A stretch of 64,000 nucleotides of DNA from Sandaracinus amylolyticus (GTDB lineage: Bacteria; Myxococcota_A; Polyangia; Polyangiales; Sandaracinaceae). Shown piece after piece: positions 37,577 through 45,391 of this stretch. The stretch covers positions 6,448,001 through 6,512,000 of the forward strand of contig NZ_CP070225.1 in assembly GCF_021631985.1 (NCBI RefSeq), written 5' to 3'. A program made the translations under genes and the position numbers. Position 1 is the first letter of the stretch. Each line of letters starts with the position of its first letter. Under the pieces are notes generated by a model, which saw only the letters and a list, made by a program, of their open reading frames with translations, made no database searches and was not told the DNA's origin.

Positions 37577-38305
37577 ATGCGAATGCGCACGTCGGGAGTC
37601 GTCGGTCTCGCGCTGCTCGCGGCAGCGTGCGGCGGAGGAGGAGAAGAGACGTCGAGGGCCACCACGCCGGCCCCGACGGCGGGCGCGACGGTCGGCACCG
37701 AGCGCGTCGTCGCGGCGCAGGCTCCGGGGCCTCCGCGCGCGCCGACCATCGTCGAGGTCGACGAGTCGCGCCTGCCCTCGTCCACGCCGCGCATCTCGGT
37801 CGCCAGGGTGAGCGAGGTCGACATCCAGCCGCAGCCCGGAGCGCAGGCGGCGATGGAGGGCGAGACGCTCGCCGCGATCGAGGAGGAGATCGCGATGCCG
37901 GCGATCTGTCCGAGCGACATCGAGTCGCTGCGCGTGCGCGCGCGCAACGTGTCGCGCGGGGCCGCCATGGTGCTCACCGCGCGCGGCGACGACGACGTCA
38001 CGCGACTGCGCGATCACATGCGCGCGTTCGCGCTCGCGCACTCGCGCACGCATGCGGAGCAGTGCCCCGATCCGAGCCATGGGGAGATGACGAGCGCGCC
38101 GCGACACGAGCTCGCGGATCCCGCGTCGCCGATCCTCTCGGTGCACGAGCTGCGGCTCGTCGAGATCCCGAACGGCGTCCGGGTGGAGCTGCGCCACGAC
38201 GCCGGCGTCGAGCGCGCGAGCATCCGCGAGCTGCGCACCCGCGTGCGGGAGGACGCCGCGTCGCTCGACGAGGGCGTCTGTCCGCTCGCGTTCCAGATGA
38301 CCTGA
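37577..38305 (+). CDS. Hypothetical lipoprotein
   Basis: 242 residues, ATG at 37577 with GGAGGTGG upstream. Signal MRMRTSGVVGLALLAAAC with the lipobox LAAAC. A Thr/Ala/Pro linker follows. The body has ALAHSRTHAEQCPD and helical segments (DDVTRLRDHMRAFALAHSRTH; ELRLVEIPNGVRVELRHDAGVERASIRELRTRVRED). A similar arrangement occurs in other myxobacterial lipoproteins, but no named family was identified. The outer-membrane protein gene begins 18 bases after its stop. Confidence 0.65.
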   Translation: MRMRTSGVVGLALLAAACGGGGEETSRATTPAPTAGATVGTERVVAAQAPGPPRAPTIVEVDESRLPSSTPRISVARVSEVDIQPQPGAQAAMEGETLAAIEEEIAMPAICPSDIESLRVRARNVSRGAAMVLTARGDDDVTRLRDHMRAFALAHSRTHAEQCPDPSHGEMTSAPRHELADPASPILSVHELRLVEIPNGVRVELRHDAGVERASIRELRTRVREDAASLDEGVCPLAFQMT

Positions 38306-38323
38306 GAGGAGAGGAGGCGAGCC

Positions 38324-39202
38324 GTGGAGAGGACTCGGATCTGGGTGATCGTCACGACGGCGATCACGCTCGGAATCGCGGCGCCGGTCTCGGCGCAGAT
38401 CGAGCAGGGTGACGTCGTGTACATCGAGGGCGCGGACGGCGGGCTCGAGCTCTATCGTCGTCTCGATCGCCCCAACGAGCCCGATGGGCGCGCGCAGTTC
38501 GTGCGACTCGGCGCGAGCGAAGCGGAGGCGTTCGTCGGTGGAGGAGGCATCAACGTGGTGCCGGTGGTCGATCGAGACGCGGTCGTGATGCCCGCGGCGA
38601 CGACCGAGGTCGCGGTGCAGCCGCCGCCGGGCGGCGAGGTGGTCGTCGGGTCGGAGACTGCGGTCGCGCAGCCGATCGAGGTGGGCGCGGCAGCCGAGCC
38701 CGAGCGCCCGTTCGGACGATTCCGCTTCGGGATCAGCGGGTTCGGCGGCATGACGCTCGGCGACGACGCCAACGATCCCGAAGGATGGATGGGCGGCGGC
38801 GCGCTGCGCCTCGGCATGCAGCTCGGCGACTGGTTCTCGGTCTATTACCAGCCTTCGGGGATCGCGACTGGCCTCGACACGACCGGCGGCGACTCCGAGC
38901 TGGTGTTCACGCTGTGGAACTCGCTGCTCGCCGAGGCGACGCTGTTCGACTTCCTGTCGATCGGCGCCGGCCCGTCGGTGGACTTCTACTTCGGGTGCGA
39001 GGCCTCGGAGCAGAGCCAGGCGAGCTGCGCCGACGAAGGCGCGTTCTTCGGTCTGCACGGCCGCGTCGCGATCAACATCGGCGGTCTGCTCTTCGGTCAG
39101 CGCGGCGCGGTGAACGTCTCGTTCGACGTCCACCCGACGTGGTTCGAGGACGACACCGAGACGGTCGCGCTGCTCGGCGGTCTGGGCCTCGAGCTCTACT
39201 GA
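38324..39202 (+). CDS. Outer-membrane beta-barrel protein
   Basis: 292 residues, GTG at 38324, 18 bases after the lipoprotein gene. Signal IAAPVSAQ with cleavage after VSA. Residues 25-120 are a periplasmic/linker region (DVVYIEGADGGLELYRRLDRPNEPDGRA). The C-terminal part is alternating polar/hydrophobic beta-strands with Gly turns (FGRFRFGISGFGGMTLGDDA, GWMGGGALRLGMQLGDWFSVYYQ, VALLGGLGLELY). The last residue is aromatic, as for BAM substrates. It is probably an 8-strand barrel, ligand unknown. Confidence 0.75.
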   Translation: MERTRIWVIVTTAITLGIAAPVSAQIEQGDVVYIEGADGGLELYRRLDRPNEPDGRAQFVRLGASEAEAFVGGGGINVVPVVDRDAVVMPAATTEVAVQPPPGGEVVVGSETAVAQPIEVGAAAEPERPFGRFRFGISGFGGMTLGDDANDPEGWMGGGALRLGMQLGDWFSVYYQPSGIATGLDTTGGDSELVFTLWNSLLAEATLFDFLSIGAGPSVDFYFGCEASEQSQASCADEGAFFGLHGRVAINIGGLLFGQRGAVNVSFDVHPTWFEDDTETVALLGGLGLELY

Positions 39203-39217
39203 GATCGCGACGACACC

Positions 39218-39254
39218 GACGCTCTCTCGCGCGGCCATCGTGCGAGAGAGCGTC
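39218..39254 (+). terminator. Perfect-stem intrinsic terminator
   Basis: A 13-bp perfect inverted repeat (GACGCTCTCTCGC with an 11-base loop and GCGAGAGAGCGTC) 15 bases after the beta-barrel stop. The stem extends a few bases with a bulge. A U-tract is absent. It probably ends the lipoprotein/OMP transcript. Confidence 0.62.
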
Positions 39255-39382
39255 GTCGCGAACGGGCTCGCAGACGTCGACCTGTGGATGCGCGACGACA
39301 GGCGCCGCCACTGTGGTGCGAGCGCGTCGACGCGATGCAGCTGCATCACGATGAACGTCGAGGCGCGCACGAACGCTTCGCA

Positions 39383-39748
39383 CTACCACCCTCGCCAATG
39401 AGCTTGGCGGAAGGCCGAGTCCTCGACGATCTGCTGCACGATCGTCGCGACGTTCAGCACGTCCAGGTATCGCTTCCGCTCGCCGTCTCCGTCGTCCATC
39501 GCGATCGACACGAACGCGACGCTGGCTGCGGGCGGGCTGGCTCGTATGCGCGCCAGCAGCTCCGCGCCGCACGTGCTCGCGATCACGACGTGCGGGGGGC
39601 GTTCCACGATCGCCGTCCACGCGGACTCGGCGTCCGCGAATGCCCGAGCGCGCCAGCCGAAGCACGCGAATGCCTCACAGAGCACGTCGAGCGTCTCCGA
39701 GCGATCTCCCACCACGACCACATCGAGCACGTGATTGAAGCACTGCAT
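39383..39748 (-). CDS. Degenerate receiver-like protein
   Basis: 121 residues, ATG at 39748. VLDVVVVGDRSETLDVLCEAFACFGWRARAFADAESAWTAIVERPPHVVIASTCGAELLARIRASPPAASVAFVSIAMDDGD gives the receiver pattern of hydrophobic strands, but the phospho-acceptor Asp is replaced by Ser (VIAST), and no Lys in the usual place was found. No output domain. It is on the opposite strand to two other small signalling-like genes nearby. Role probably non-catalytic (partner binding). Confidence 0.55.
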   Translation of the reverse strand: MQCFNHVLDVVVVGDRSETLDVLCEAFACFGWRARAFADAESAWTAIVERPPHVVIASTCGAELLARIRASPPAASVAFVSIAMDDGDGERKRYLDVLNVATIVQQIVEDSAFRQAHWRGW

Positions 39749-39922
39749 TTCGCCCCACCTCGTGCTTGCGCTCCTAGCGACGCGAAAACGCGCCTGAAAG
39801 CCCGCGGGGGCGGTCTCTCCGCAACGAGCTCGCGGCGTCCTATCCCCTCGCCCCCCAAGCGTGAGGACACGCTCAACACTGGCTCCGACCGCGGGCAGTG
39901 GGGCCTAGGTGCTGGCGCTCGG

Positions 39923-40165
39923 ATGACCGACGAGGAGTGGGAGCGAGCGTTCCGTTCGATCGCGGAGACGGCCGGGGTCGACTCGATGTTGCCGGAGGGT
40001 TGGGGATCGCGCGCAGCGCGTGCGCGGCACGTCGCCCGCGTGTTCGCGTCGCAGCTCGATGCGACGGACGAGGGCGACCCGCTCCGGAAGGCGCTCGCGC
40101 GCTCCTATGCGCGCGCGTTCTCGCTGTTCATCGACGCCGGGAAGCGGAGCGATCGAGAGCGCTGA
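39923..40165 (+). CDS. Small helical hypothetical protein
   Basis: 80 residues, ATG at 39923. WERAFRSIAETAGVDSMLPEGWGSRAARARHVARVF and LRKALARSYARAFSLFID suggest two to three amphipathic helices. No membrane segment or signal. It lies between two receiver-like genes, but no function is known. Confidence 0.55.
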   Translation: MTDEEWERAFRSIAETAGVDSMLPEGWGSRAARARHVARVFASQLDATDEGDPLRKALARSYARAFSLFIDAGKRSDRER

Positions 40166-40298
40166 AGCATCGCAATCACGCGTCGCGACGGGTCGATCGG
40201 CGCGCGAGCTCCTCGACCCGCGCGTGCTCGCGCGCCGTCCGTCTTTGTGAGCACCCGAACGGGACCGATATCACGACGGATTCCGACCACCGCGCGCC

Positions 40299-40838
40299 AT
40301 GACGTCGTATCTCTCGCGGTTCTGCCCCACCGTCGTCGCCCCTGCTGTGCTGGTGGTCGACGGTCCGTCGTCCAGCTCGATCGCGCTCGCCGCTCACCTC
40401 CGCGCGTCGGGCACTCGTCCGATCCAGGTGTCCACCCCGACCGAAGCGATCGCGGTCCTGGGCAGCTTCCACGTCGACGTCATCGTGATCGGGTACGGGA
40501 TGACGTTCGCCGAGGCACTCGCTCTCGCGCGCCGATTGCGAGCCCTCGCGGACCAGCCCCACGTGCCCGTCGTCGTGGTGACGTCTGCCGATGTCGAGCG
40601 CGCGGACGCGAACGCGGCGCGCGTCCTCGGCGCCCGCATCGCGTCGATCGTCGCCGGCTTCGACTCGCTGGCGAGCGCGGTGCGCTCGGCGATCGGCGGG
40701 GAGATCGTGCCGCTCGAGCGAACGGTGGAGGTCGAGAGCGTCACACGAGCGCGGGCCTCGTCCGTGCCACCGAGGGCGACCGTCGTGGAGATCCAGCAAC
40801 CGCGCGCGCGGCGCGACCCTCGCACCGACCCCGAGTGA
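40299..40838 (+). CDS. Degenerate receiver-like protein
   Basis: 179 residues, ATG at 40299. PAVLVVDGPSSSSIALAAHLRASGTRPIQVSTPTEAIAVLGSFHVDVIVIGYGMTFAEALALARRLR resembles the receiver fold. The conserved aspartate after beta-3 is missing (VIVIGYG), with PVVVVTSADVE, the beta-4 analogue, still visible. The C-terminal 60 residues are polar (TVVEIQQPRARRDP). Third protein of this kind in the window. Probably a stand-alone signalling adaptor or a relic. Confidence 0.55.
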   Translation: MTSYLSRFCPTVVAPAVLVVDGPSSSSIALAAHLRASGTRPIQVSTPTEAIAVLGSFHVDVIVIGYGMTFAEALALARRLRALADQPHVPVVVVTSADVERADANAARVLGARIASIVAGFDSLASAVRSAIGGEIVPLERTVEVESVTRARASSVPPRATVVEIQQPRARRDPRTDPE

Positions 40839-40970
40839 GCGTCAGTGTCGGGCCTCCATCGGCGCGTCCAGAGTCTGCCCACCGAGTGGAAAGTCAGTGG
40901 GCAAACGGCCGGCAATCACGGGTTCAGTCCGGTCGGGACCGCGAATCGGCCACTTCGAAAGGAAACGGTA

Positions 40971-41055
40971 CGGAGGAGGAGGGATTCGAACCCCCGGTGG
41001 GCGAGCCCACGGCGGTTTTCAAAACCGCTGCCTTAGACCACTCGGCCACTCCTCC
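40971..41055 (-). tRNA. tRNA-Ser(UGA)
   Basis: On the minus strand: acceptor stem GGAGGAG/CTCCTCC, D-arm GCCGAGTGGTCTAAGGC, anticodon arm GCGGT-TTTGAAA-ACCGC with anticodon UGA (serine, UCA codons), a variable arm of class II length (CGTGGGCTCGCCCACC) and T-arm GGGGG-TTCGAAT-CCCTC. The discriminator base is G, and CCA is not encoded. The integrase gene at 41155 begins about 100 bases upstream of the tRNA on the same strand, suggesting an attachment site here. Confidence 0.95.
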
Positions 41056-41120
41056 AAACGAAGCGGAACGATTGCACGAATCGGTGGGGGGCTGCCAGAA
41101 GCCGAGGCGCAGCGGAAGGG

Positions 41121-41141
41121 CCGTTGCCCATCCGTTGCCCA
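41121..41141. repeat. Direct repeat beside integrase and tRNA (candidate arm-type sites)
   Basis: CCGTTGCCCA occurs twice (41121-41130 and 41132-41141) between the integrase stop and the tRNA. A near match, inverted, TGGGCAAACGG, is at 40898-40908 on the far side of the tRNA. Such repeats are typical arm-binding sites of tyrosine integrases. Function inferred from position. Confidence 0.4.
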
Positions 41142-41154
41142 CGCTGTCCGGCGA

Positions 41155-42288
41155 CTACGAGGTCGTCGCGGCGAGAGCCGCGACCGCGCTCTCGAGATCG
41201 ATCGCGGCGACGTGCGCGTACCGTTGCGTGGTGCTGAGGTGCAGATGACCCGCAAGCCGCTGCACCGCGGGCGCTGCCGCCTTCGCCCGGAAGAGGTGCG
41301 TCACGAAGAAGTGCCGCAGGTCGTGGAACCTCCAGCCCTCGAGTCCTGCTCTCCGCTGCGCGCGTCGGAACGCGGCCCCGAGGGAGTGCTCGGTCCACGG
41401 CGTGCCCTTCGGCCCCAGCGACACCCGCGCACTGCGGTCGCGCGGACCGGCCCCACGGAGCACATCCACCAACTCCGGCGTCAGCGGCACGACGCGCTCA
41501 TGCCCGGACTTGGGCGGGGCTTCGACCCCGCTCGACACCGCCCGCCTCACGACGAGCCGTGCCGCATCGAGGTCGACATCGCGCCACTGCAGGCCGCGCA
41601 CCTCGCCCGCCCGCAGTCCCGCGAACGCCGCCAGCGAGATGGCGACGCGCTCGGCGGGCGTCGCGGCCGCAAGCAAGGCGCGCAGATCCTGCACGCTCAT
41701 CGCGTGCTGAATCGACACGCCAACCCGCGGCATACGCGGGAGCGCCGGCGGCACATCGAGCATCCCAGCCTCGACGCAGTACCGGCAGAGGATCGACCGC
41801 AGCACCGCTTGCACGTTGCGACGGGTCGATGCCTTGCTCCCCGCGCGCACCATCTCGCTATCGATGGCGCGGACGCGCCGTGCGTCGATCTGGTCGACAC
41901 GCAGCTCGCCGAGACTCGGGAGCAAGTGCTTTCGCAGCGCCTTCTCGTACCCGGCACGCGTCGAGGGCTTGAGCTGGCTCGGCGCGAACGACGCGAGATA
42001 GTCCTTCACGACGTCGCGGAACAGCTTTGCGACATCGATCGTCGAGCCAGGATTCCCCGCGCTCTCGCCATGCGAAATGCGCGCGATCGCAAGCAGTTCG
42101 GTCGGCTCGTACGGCGAGCCGGTCGATGCGATCAGCGCGAGCCGTCGACGCTCTTCCGCACGTGCTGCGGCCAGCGTCTGCACCTCGGCATCGCGCCGGA
42201 ACCTGTCCAGCTTCCCTTCCCGATTCGTGTATCGAATGTCAACGAACAGTCGCCGCTTTCCGCGGCGCATCACGCTGCGCACCGGCAT
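41155..42288 (-). CDS. Tyrosine recombinase / site-specific integrase
   Basis: 377 residues from the ATG at 42288 with AGGAGTGATCCG upstream. It has an N-terminal arm-binding/SAM-like part (DYLASFAPSQLKPSTRAGYEKALRKHLLPSLG) and then the catalytic domain: Arg in FAGLRAGEVRGLQW, HDLRHFFVTHL, and Tyr in LAGHLHLSTTQRYAHV. All the R-K-H-R-H-Y positions seem filled. It cuts and joins DNA via a 3'-phosphotyrosine. It lies between tRNA-Ser and an excisionase-like gene, so it marks a mobile island. Confidence 0.95.
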   Translation of the reverse strand: MPVRSVMRRGKRRLFVDIRYTNREGKLDRFRRDAEVQTLAAARAEERRRLALIASTGSPYEPTELLAIARISHGESAGNPGSTIDVAKLFRDVVKDYLASFAPSQLKPSTRAGYEKALRKHLLPSLGELRVDQIDARRVRAIDSEMVRAGSKASTRRNVQAVLRSILCRYCVEAGMLDVPPALPRMPRVGVSIQHAMSVQDLRALLAAATPAERVAISLAAFAGLRAGEVRGLQWRDVDLDAARLVVRRAVSSGVEAPPKSGHERVVPLTPELVDVLRGAGPRDRSARVSLGPKGTPWTEHSLGAAFRRAQRRAGLEGWRFHDLRHFFVTHLFRAKAAAPAVQRLAGHLHLSTTQRYAHVAAIDLESAVAALAATTS

Positions 42289-42337
42289 CGGATCACTCCT
42301 TCGCCGACACGTGCTTCCGGCCCGGGCGTAGCACGGA

Positions 42338-42553
42338 TTACTTCCCGGGAGTCGGAGCGTCGTGCTGCCAGCGTGCGTCGAGCGCGACGCGCCACCGGTG
42401 TCCGAGCTTCCGTCCGACGAGCCCCTCGAGTTTCGCCTCGATGGTTCCATCGTTCGCGCGCCGCGCCGCACGCTCGAGCATGCGTCGCAGCGTCACCTGT
42501 GCGATCCCGACGACGCGGGCCGCGTCCTTCGTCCCCATCCAGCGCCCCGTCAT
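42338..42553 (-). CDS. Excisionase-like HTH protein
   Basis: 71 residues, ATG at 42553, overlapping the stop of the next gene upstream (ATGA). MGTKDAARVVGIAQVTLRRMLERAARR is a MerR/AlpA-type winged helix, as in Xis proteins, and is followed by basic residues (RKLGHRWRVALDARW). Next to an integrase, it probably controls excision directionality. No DNA target was identified. Confidence 0.7.
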   Translation of the reverse strand: MTGRWMGTKDAARVVGIAQVTLRRMLERAARRANDGTIEAKLEGLVGRKLGHRWRVALDARWQHDAPTPGK

Positions 42554-43431
42554 CGCGCCTCCTCCGCGAGGATGCGGCGCTGCCGCATCACCGCGTCGTG
42601 CGCGAGGAACCGGAGCTCGTGCATTTCGAGGTCGATTCCCTCCGTCTCGCGGACCGACGGCATGAACAGGCATGCGACCTGGCGCGGATCGGACCCGGGA
42701 AGCGCCCGTGCGAGCTCGTCGATCGTCGTGGCGACCATTGCGCGACGCTGTTCGTACGCATGCAGCGAGCGCCCCTCGAGAACGTCGTCGAGCAGCTGCC
42801 CCAGTCCGACACGGCCGGCTCGCTTCCAGTCGCGCGCGACCCGACAGGCTTTCCACCACGGCAGCTCCTCACCCGCGTCTCGATGTCCGAGCGCGACGAT
42901 GGACGTGAGCTCGAGTTGCGCGACGCCGCCCCGCGCCATCCACGGGTACTCGGGGTCGAGCAGCGCGTCGACGGAGAGGGCGAGGCCACGACTGACGGAC
43001 ACACGTGAGAGCGCGTACCGTCCCGTGCTCGCCCACTCCAGCGGGTCGCGCTCACCCCCGTGTGCGAGCTCGCGGGTCAGAACGCGGCTCGCGGCATCGA
43101 ACACCGCGGGAAACTGATCGAGTGATACGCCGCGGTCGAACGGCACGAGGATCCGGGACTCGATCGCGCCGCCGAACGACGCCTCTTCCGCAACGTGGGC
43201 GATCTGGAGCCGGTCGAACGCCTCGCAGACACGAGCGTGCGAAGCGCGGGTGATCAGGCCGACGTTCAGCACGATGCCCGTGACGGCGGGCTCCGCGGCG
43301 GTCGTTCCTTCGACGAGCCGGAACCGTCGGTCCGAGCTGAACAGCAGCTCTGCAAGCTCGTTGGGCGAAACGCGCTGGGTGTTCGCGGTGCCCTCGAACG
43401 TGACGACGTACTCCGGGGCGAAATCGGACAT
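42550..43431 (-). CDS. Unknown mobile-island protein, weakly primase-like
   Basis: 293 residues. The ATG at 43431 has AAGGAG upstream. ESRILVPFDRGVSLDQFPAVFDAASRVLTRELAHGG resembles a pattern in primase/replicase proteins of phages and integrative elements (R.vvP.dRpv....F..vfdal), but the metal-binding Asp residues could not be confirmed. A helical C-terminal half is rich in Arg (DWKRAGRVGLGQLLDDVLEGR). It is translationally coupled to the Xis-like gene. It may be a replication or regulation gene of the island. Family not established. Confidence 0.5.
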   Translation of the reverse strand: MSDFAPEYVVTFEGTANTQRVSPNELAELLFSSDRRFRLVEGTTAAEPAVTGIVLNVGLITRASHARVCEAFDRLQIAHVAEEASFGGAIESRILVPFDRGVSLDQFPAVFDAASRVLTRELAHGGERDPLEWASTGRYALSRVSVSRGLALSVDALLDPEYPWMARGGVAQLELTSIVALGHRDAGEELPWWKACRVARDWKRAGRVGLGQLLDDVLEGRSLHAYEQRRAMVATTIDELARALPGSDPRQVACLFMPSVRETEGIDLEMHELRFLAHDAVMRQRRILAEEAR

Positions 43432-43532
43432 GTGAGCTCCTTTTCGTTGCGCGCCGATGCGCGGTGGAGCTGGTTCTCCCCGAATTTCGCTAGGCGTCCG
43501 CCCTCTCCAGGCGGACAATCGCGAACCTGCGA

Positions 43533-44309
43533 ATGTCCGCTCGTCGTGGGTTGACAGATCGAACCGCTGCCACGGAGCACCCGATCCGGGAGACGACGGA
43601 GTTCGTCGTCGCGACGGTTGATGGCGGCGGCGAAACATCCGTCGAGGTGCCGGCTGGGTACCTCGACGCGCGAGTGCTCCCGATTGCCTGTGAGCTCATC
43701 GAGCCGCTCTTGCGCTGCCCACCGATCAGCGAGCGGCTCTACGCGATGTACCGGGAGCACGCGAACGCCCGGAGGTGGGTCGATGCGGCCTCGCTCCTGT
43801 GGCTCTCGCGAGCGCGCTCGTGGGCGCGCGAAGCGCTCGCTCACGACGGACTCGACGCGAGCCGTGGCCCCCCGCTGATCCAAGCGCTCGCCCGCTTGCA
43901 CGCGGAACACGCGAGACGCTCGAAGTCGAGCCCGCACGACGTTGCGCGCCTGCAGCAACTCGAACGCGCAGACGCTCTCGTTCGCGGACGCAACGACGTG
44001 CTCGCCTATCTCGGCGGCGTACGCGCGAACGGCGATCGCACGAACAAGCAGCGAGCGTTCGTGGTGGCGGGAGACTCCGTCAAGAAGTTCCACGCGCTCG
44101 AACGCGCCGCGCGCAGAGCTCGTAAGGAGACGCTGGTCTTGCCGCTCCCCTTCGTCTTGATCCTCCATCAGCCGCGCCCTGCAGAAGTTCGCTCCTGCAC
44201 GGAGCCGCGAGAGATCTGGACCCAGCACCCACCGCCGAGCGTCGAGCAGATCGAAGGCGCGCGCGTGCTGTGGGCGGACATGATCGAGCTCGTCGACGAA
44301 CCCCGATAG
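43533..44309 (+). CDS. Unknown mobile-island protein
   Basis: 258 residues, ATG at 43533, divergent from the 42550-43431 gene with about 100 bases between them. Helical, with RSWAREALAHDGLDASRG, ARLHAEHARRSKSSPHDVARLQQLERADALVRGRNDVLAYLGG and a basic segment KKFHALERAARRARKETLVLP. No known domain was recognised. Base composition is less G/C-rich at third positions than core genes, consistent with the island. Confidence 0.55.
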   Translation: MSARRGLTDRTAATEHPIRETTEFVVATVDGGGETSVEVPAGYLDARVLPIACELIEPLLRCPPISERLYAMYREHANARRWVDAASLLWLSRARSWAREALAHDGLDASRGPPLIQALARLHAEHARRSKSSPHDVARLQQLERADALVRGRNDVLAYLGGVRANGDRTNKQRAFVVAGDSVKKFHALERAARRARKETLVLPLPFVLILHQPRPAEVRSCTEPREIWTQHPPPSVEQIEGARVLWADMIELVDEPR

Positions 44310-44448
44310 CGGCCGCCAGCACGCGATCGGGGTAAAGGATTACCGGCAACGGCAGACTCCGCGCGGGGGTACAAGCTCGCGGGAACACGACGTTTTCCGC
44401 GTGTTACCCGCAACGACACCCCACGCGCGGATCGGCCGTGATCACGGG

Positions 44449-44907
44449 CTACGGCGCGCAGAGAGGAGCAGCAGGCCCGATCGGCTCTGTGAGCACGACG
44501 CACCGGAACGGGGTCGACGTCGTCGGATCACCGTCGCAGCCCAGACCGGGTTGACACACGTAGCTCTCGTTGAGCCCACCGCAGGCACCACCTTCTGCGA
44601 CGAGCCCACGGACCGGCAGAGGCGTGAGCGGGTACTGGCAGCTGTCCCCCGCCGCGGCCTGCTCCCGGAGGTAGGCGTCAGCGGGCTCGGACAGGAACTC
44701 GACGCGTGGATCGGTCGCGATGCGCGCGAACGCCGGTTCGAGCGCTGCTTCGCACCCACCGAACGTGCATCCGCAGCGTTCCAGTGCGTCGCAATGTTGC
44801 GCGGCCGCGAGGGACGCCCACCGCGTGCCCGTGAGCGGCTCGTCGCTCCCGCAGCCGACGAAGCCGAGCGAGACCATGACGACGGTGACGAGATCTCGTG
44901 TGTCCAA
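44449..44907 (-). CDS. Hypothetical lipoprotein
   Basis: 152 residues. The start is probably a TTG at 44907, with GGAGGATCCC at good spacing; a later ATG would give MVSLGFVGCG. Signal ends at the lipobox FVGC. Cysteines: CDALERCGCTFGGC, and CGGLNESYVCQPGLGC near the end. Pattern typical of myxobacterial disulfide-rich lipoproteins (a DUF6184-like/Cys-knot style). Function unknown. Confidence 0.6.
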   Translation of the reverse strand: MDTRDLVTVVMVSLGFVGCGSDEPLTGTRWASLAAAQHCDALERCGCTFGGCEAALEPAFARIATDPRVEFLSEPADAYLREQAAAGDSCQYPLTPLPVRGLVAEGGACGGLNESYVCQPGLGCDGDPTTSTPFRCVVLTEPIGPAAPLCAP

Positions 44908-44980
44908 GGGATCCTCCGTGCCGTAATACGTCCTATCGACCGTTATTATTCACACGCCGGCTCGGTACGGGAAGCGGTCC

Positions 44981-45283
44981 ATGCCCGCTCGCGCCGAGGA
45001 GGTCCTCGAGTCGATCGCTGCCAACGTCGTTCGGCTGCGAACGGTGCGTGGATACACGCAGGAAGTGCTCGCCGAGCACGCTGGGCTCGACCTGCGCTAC
45101 CTCCAGCGGGTGGAACGCGCGAAGGTGAACCTCAGCGTCGCGGTGCTCGTGCAGCTCGCGGACGCGCTCGAGGTGGCACCGGGGCGGCTCTTCCGTCCCG
45201 CATCACTGCCACCAGCGCGTCGAGGGCGGCCACCGGCGCGACGATCGCCCGCGGCGCGTCCGAACACCATCTCGCGCCGCTAG
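44981..45283 (+). CDS. XRE-family HTH regulator
   Basis: 100 residues, ATG at 44981. IAANVVRLRTVRGYTQEVLAEHAGLDLRYLQRVERAKVNLSVAVLVQLADALEVAPGRLF is a complete HTH_3 domain. The C-terminal tail is basic and Pro-rich. It is a single-domain DNA-binding protein, a probable repressor of the neighbouring island genes. No operator could be fixed. Confidence 0.85.
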   Translation: MPARAEEVLESIAANVVRLRTVRGYTQEVLAEHAGLDLRYLQRVERAKVNLSVAVLVQLADALEVAPGRLFRPASLPPARRGRPPARRSPAARPNTISRR

Positions 45284-45391
45284 CGAGTGGTGCGATAGCG
45301 GCGAGTGCGCACCCGTGGGCATTCCACGCGCTCCGCATGAGGGCACTCGTGCCTCTTGGCCGCGCCCGCGCGATCTCCCAGAATCAAGCCG

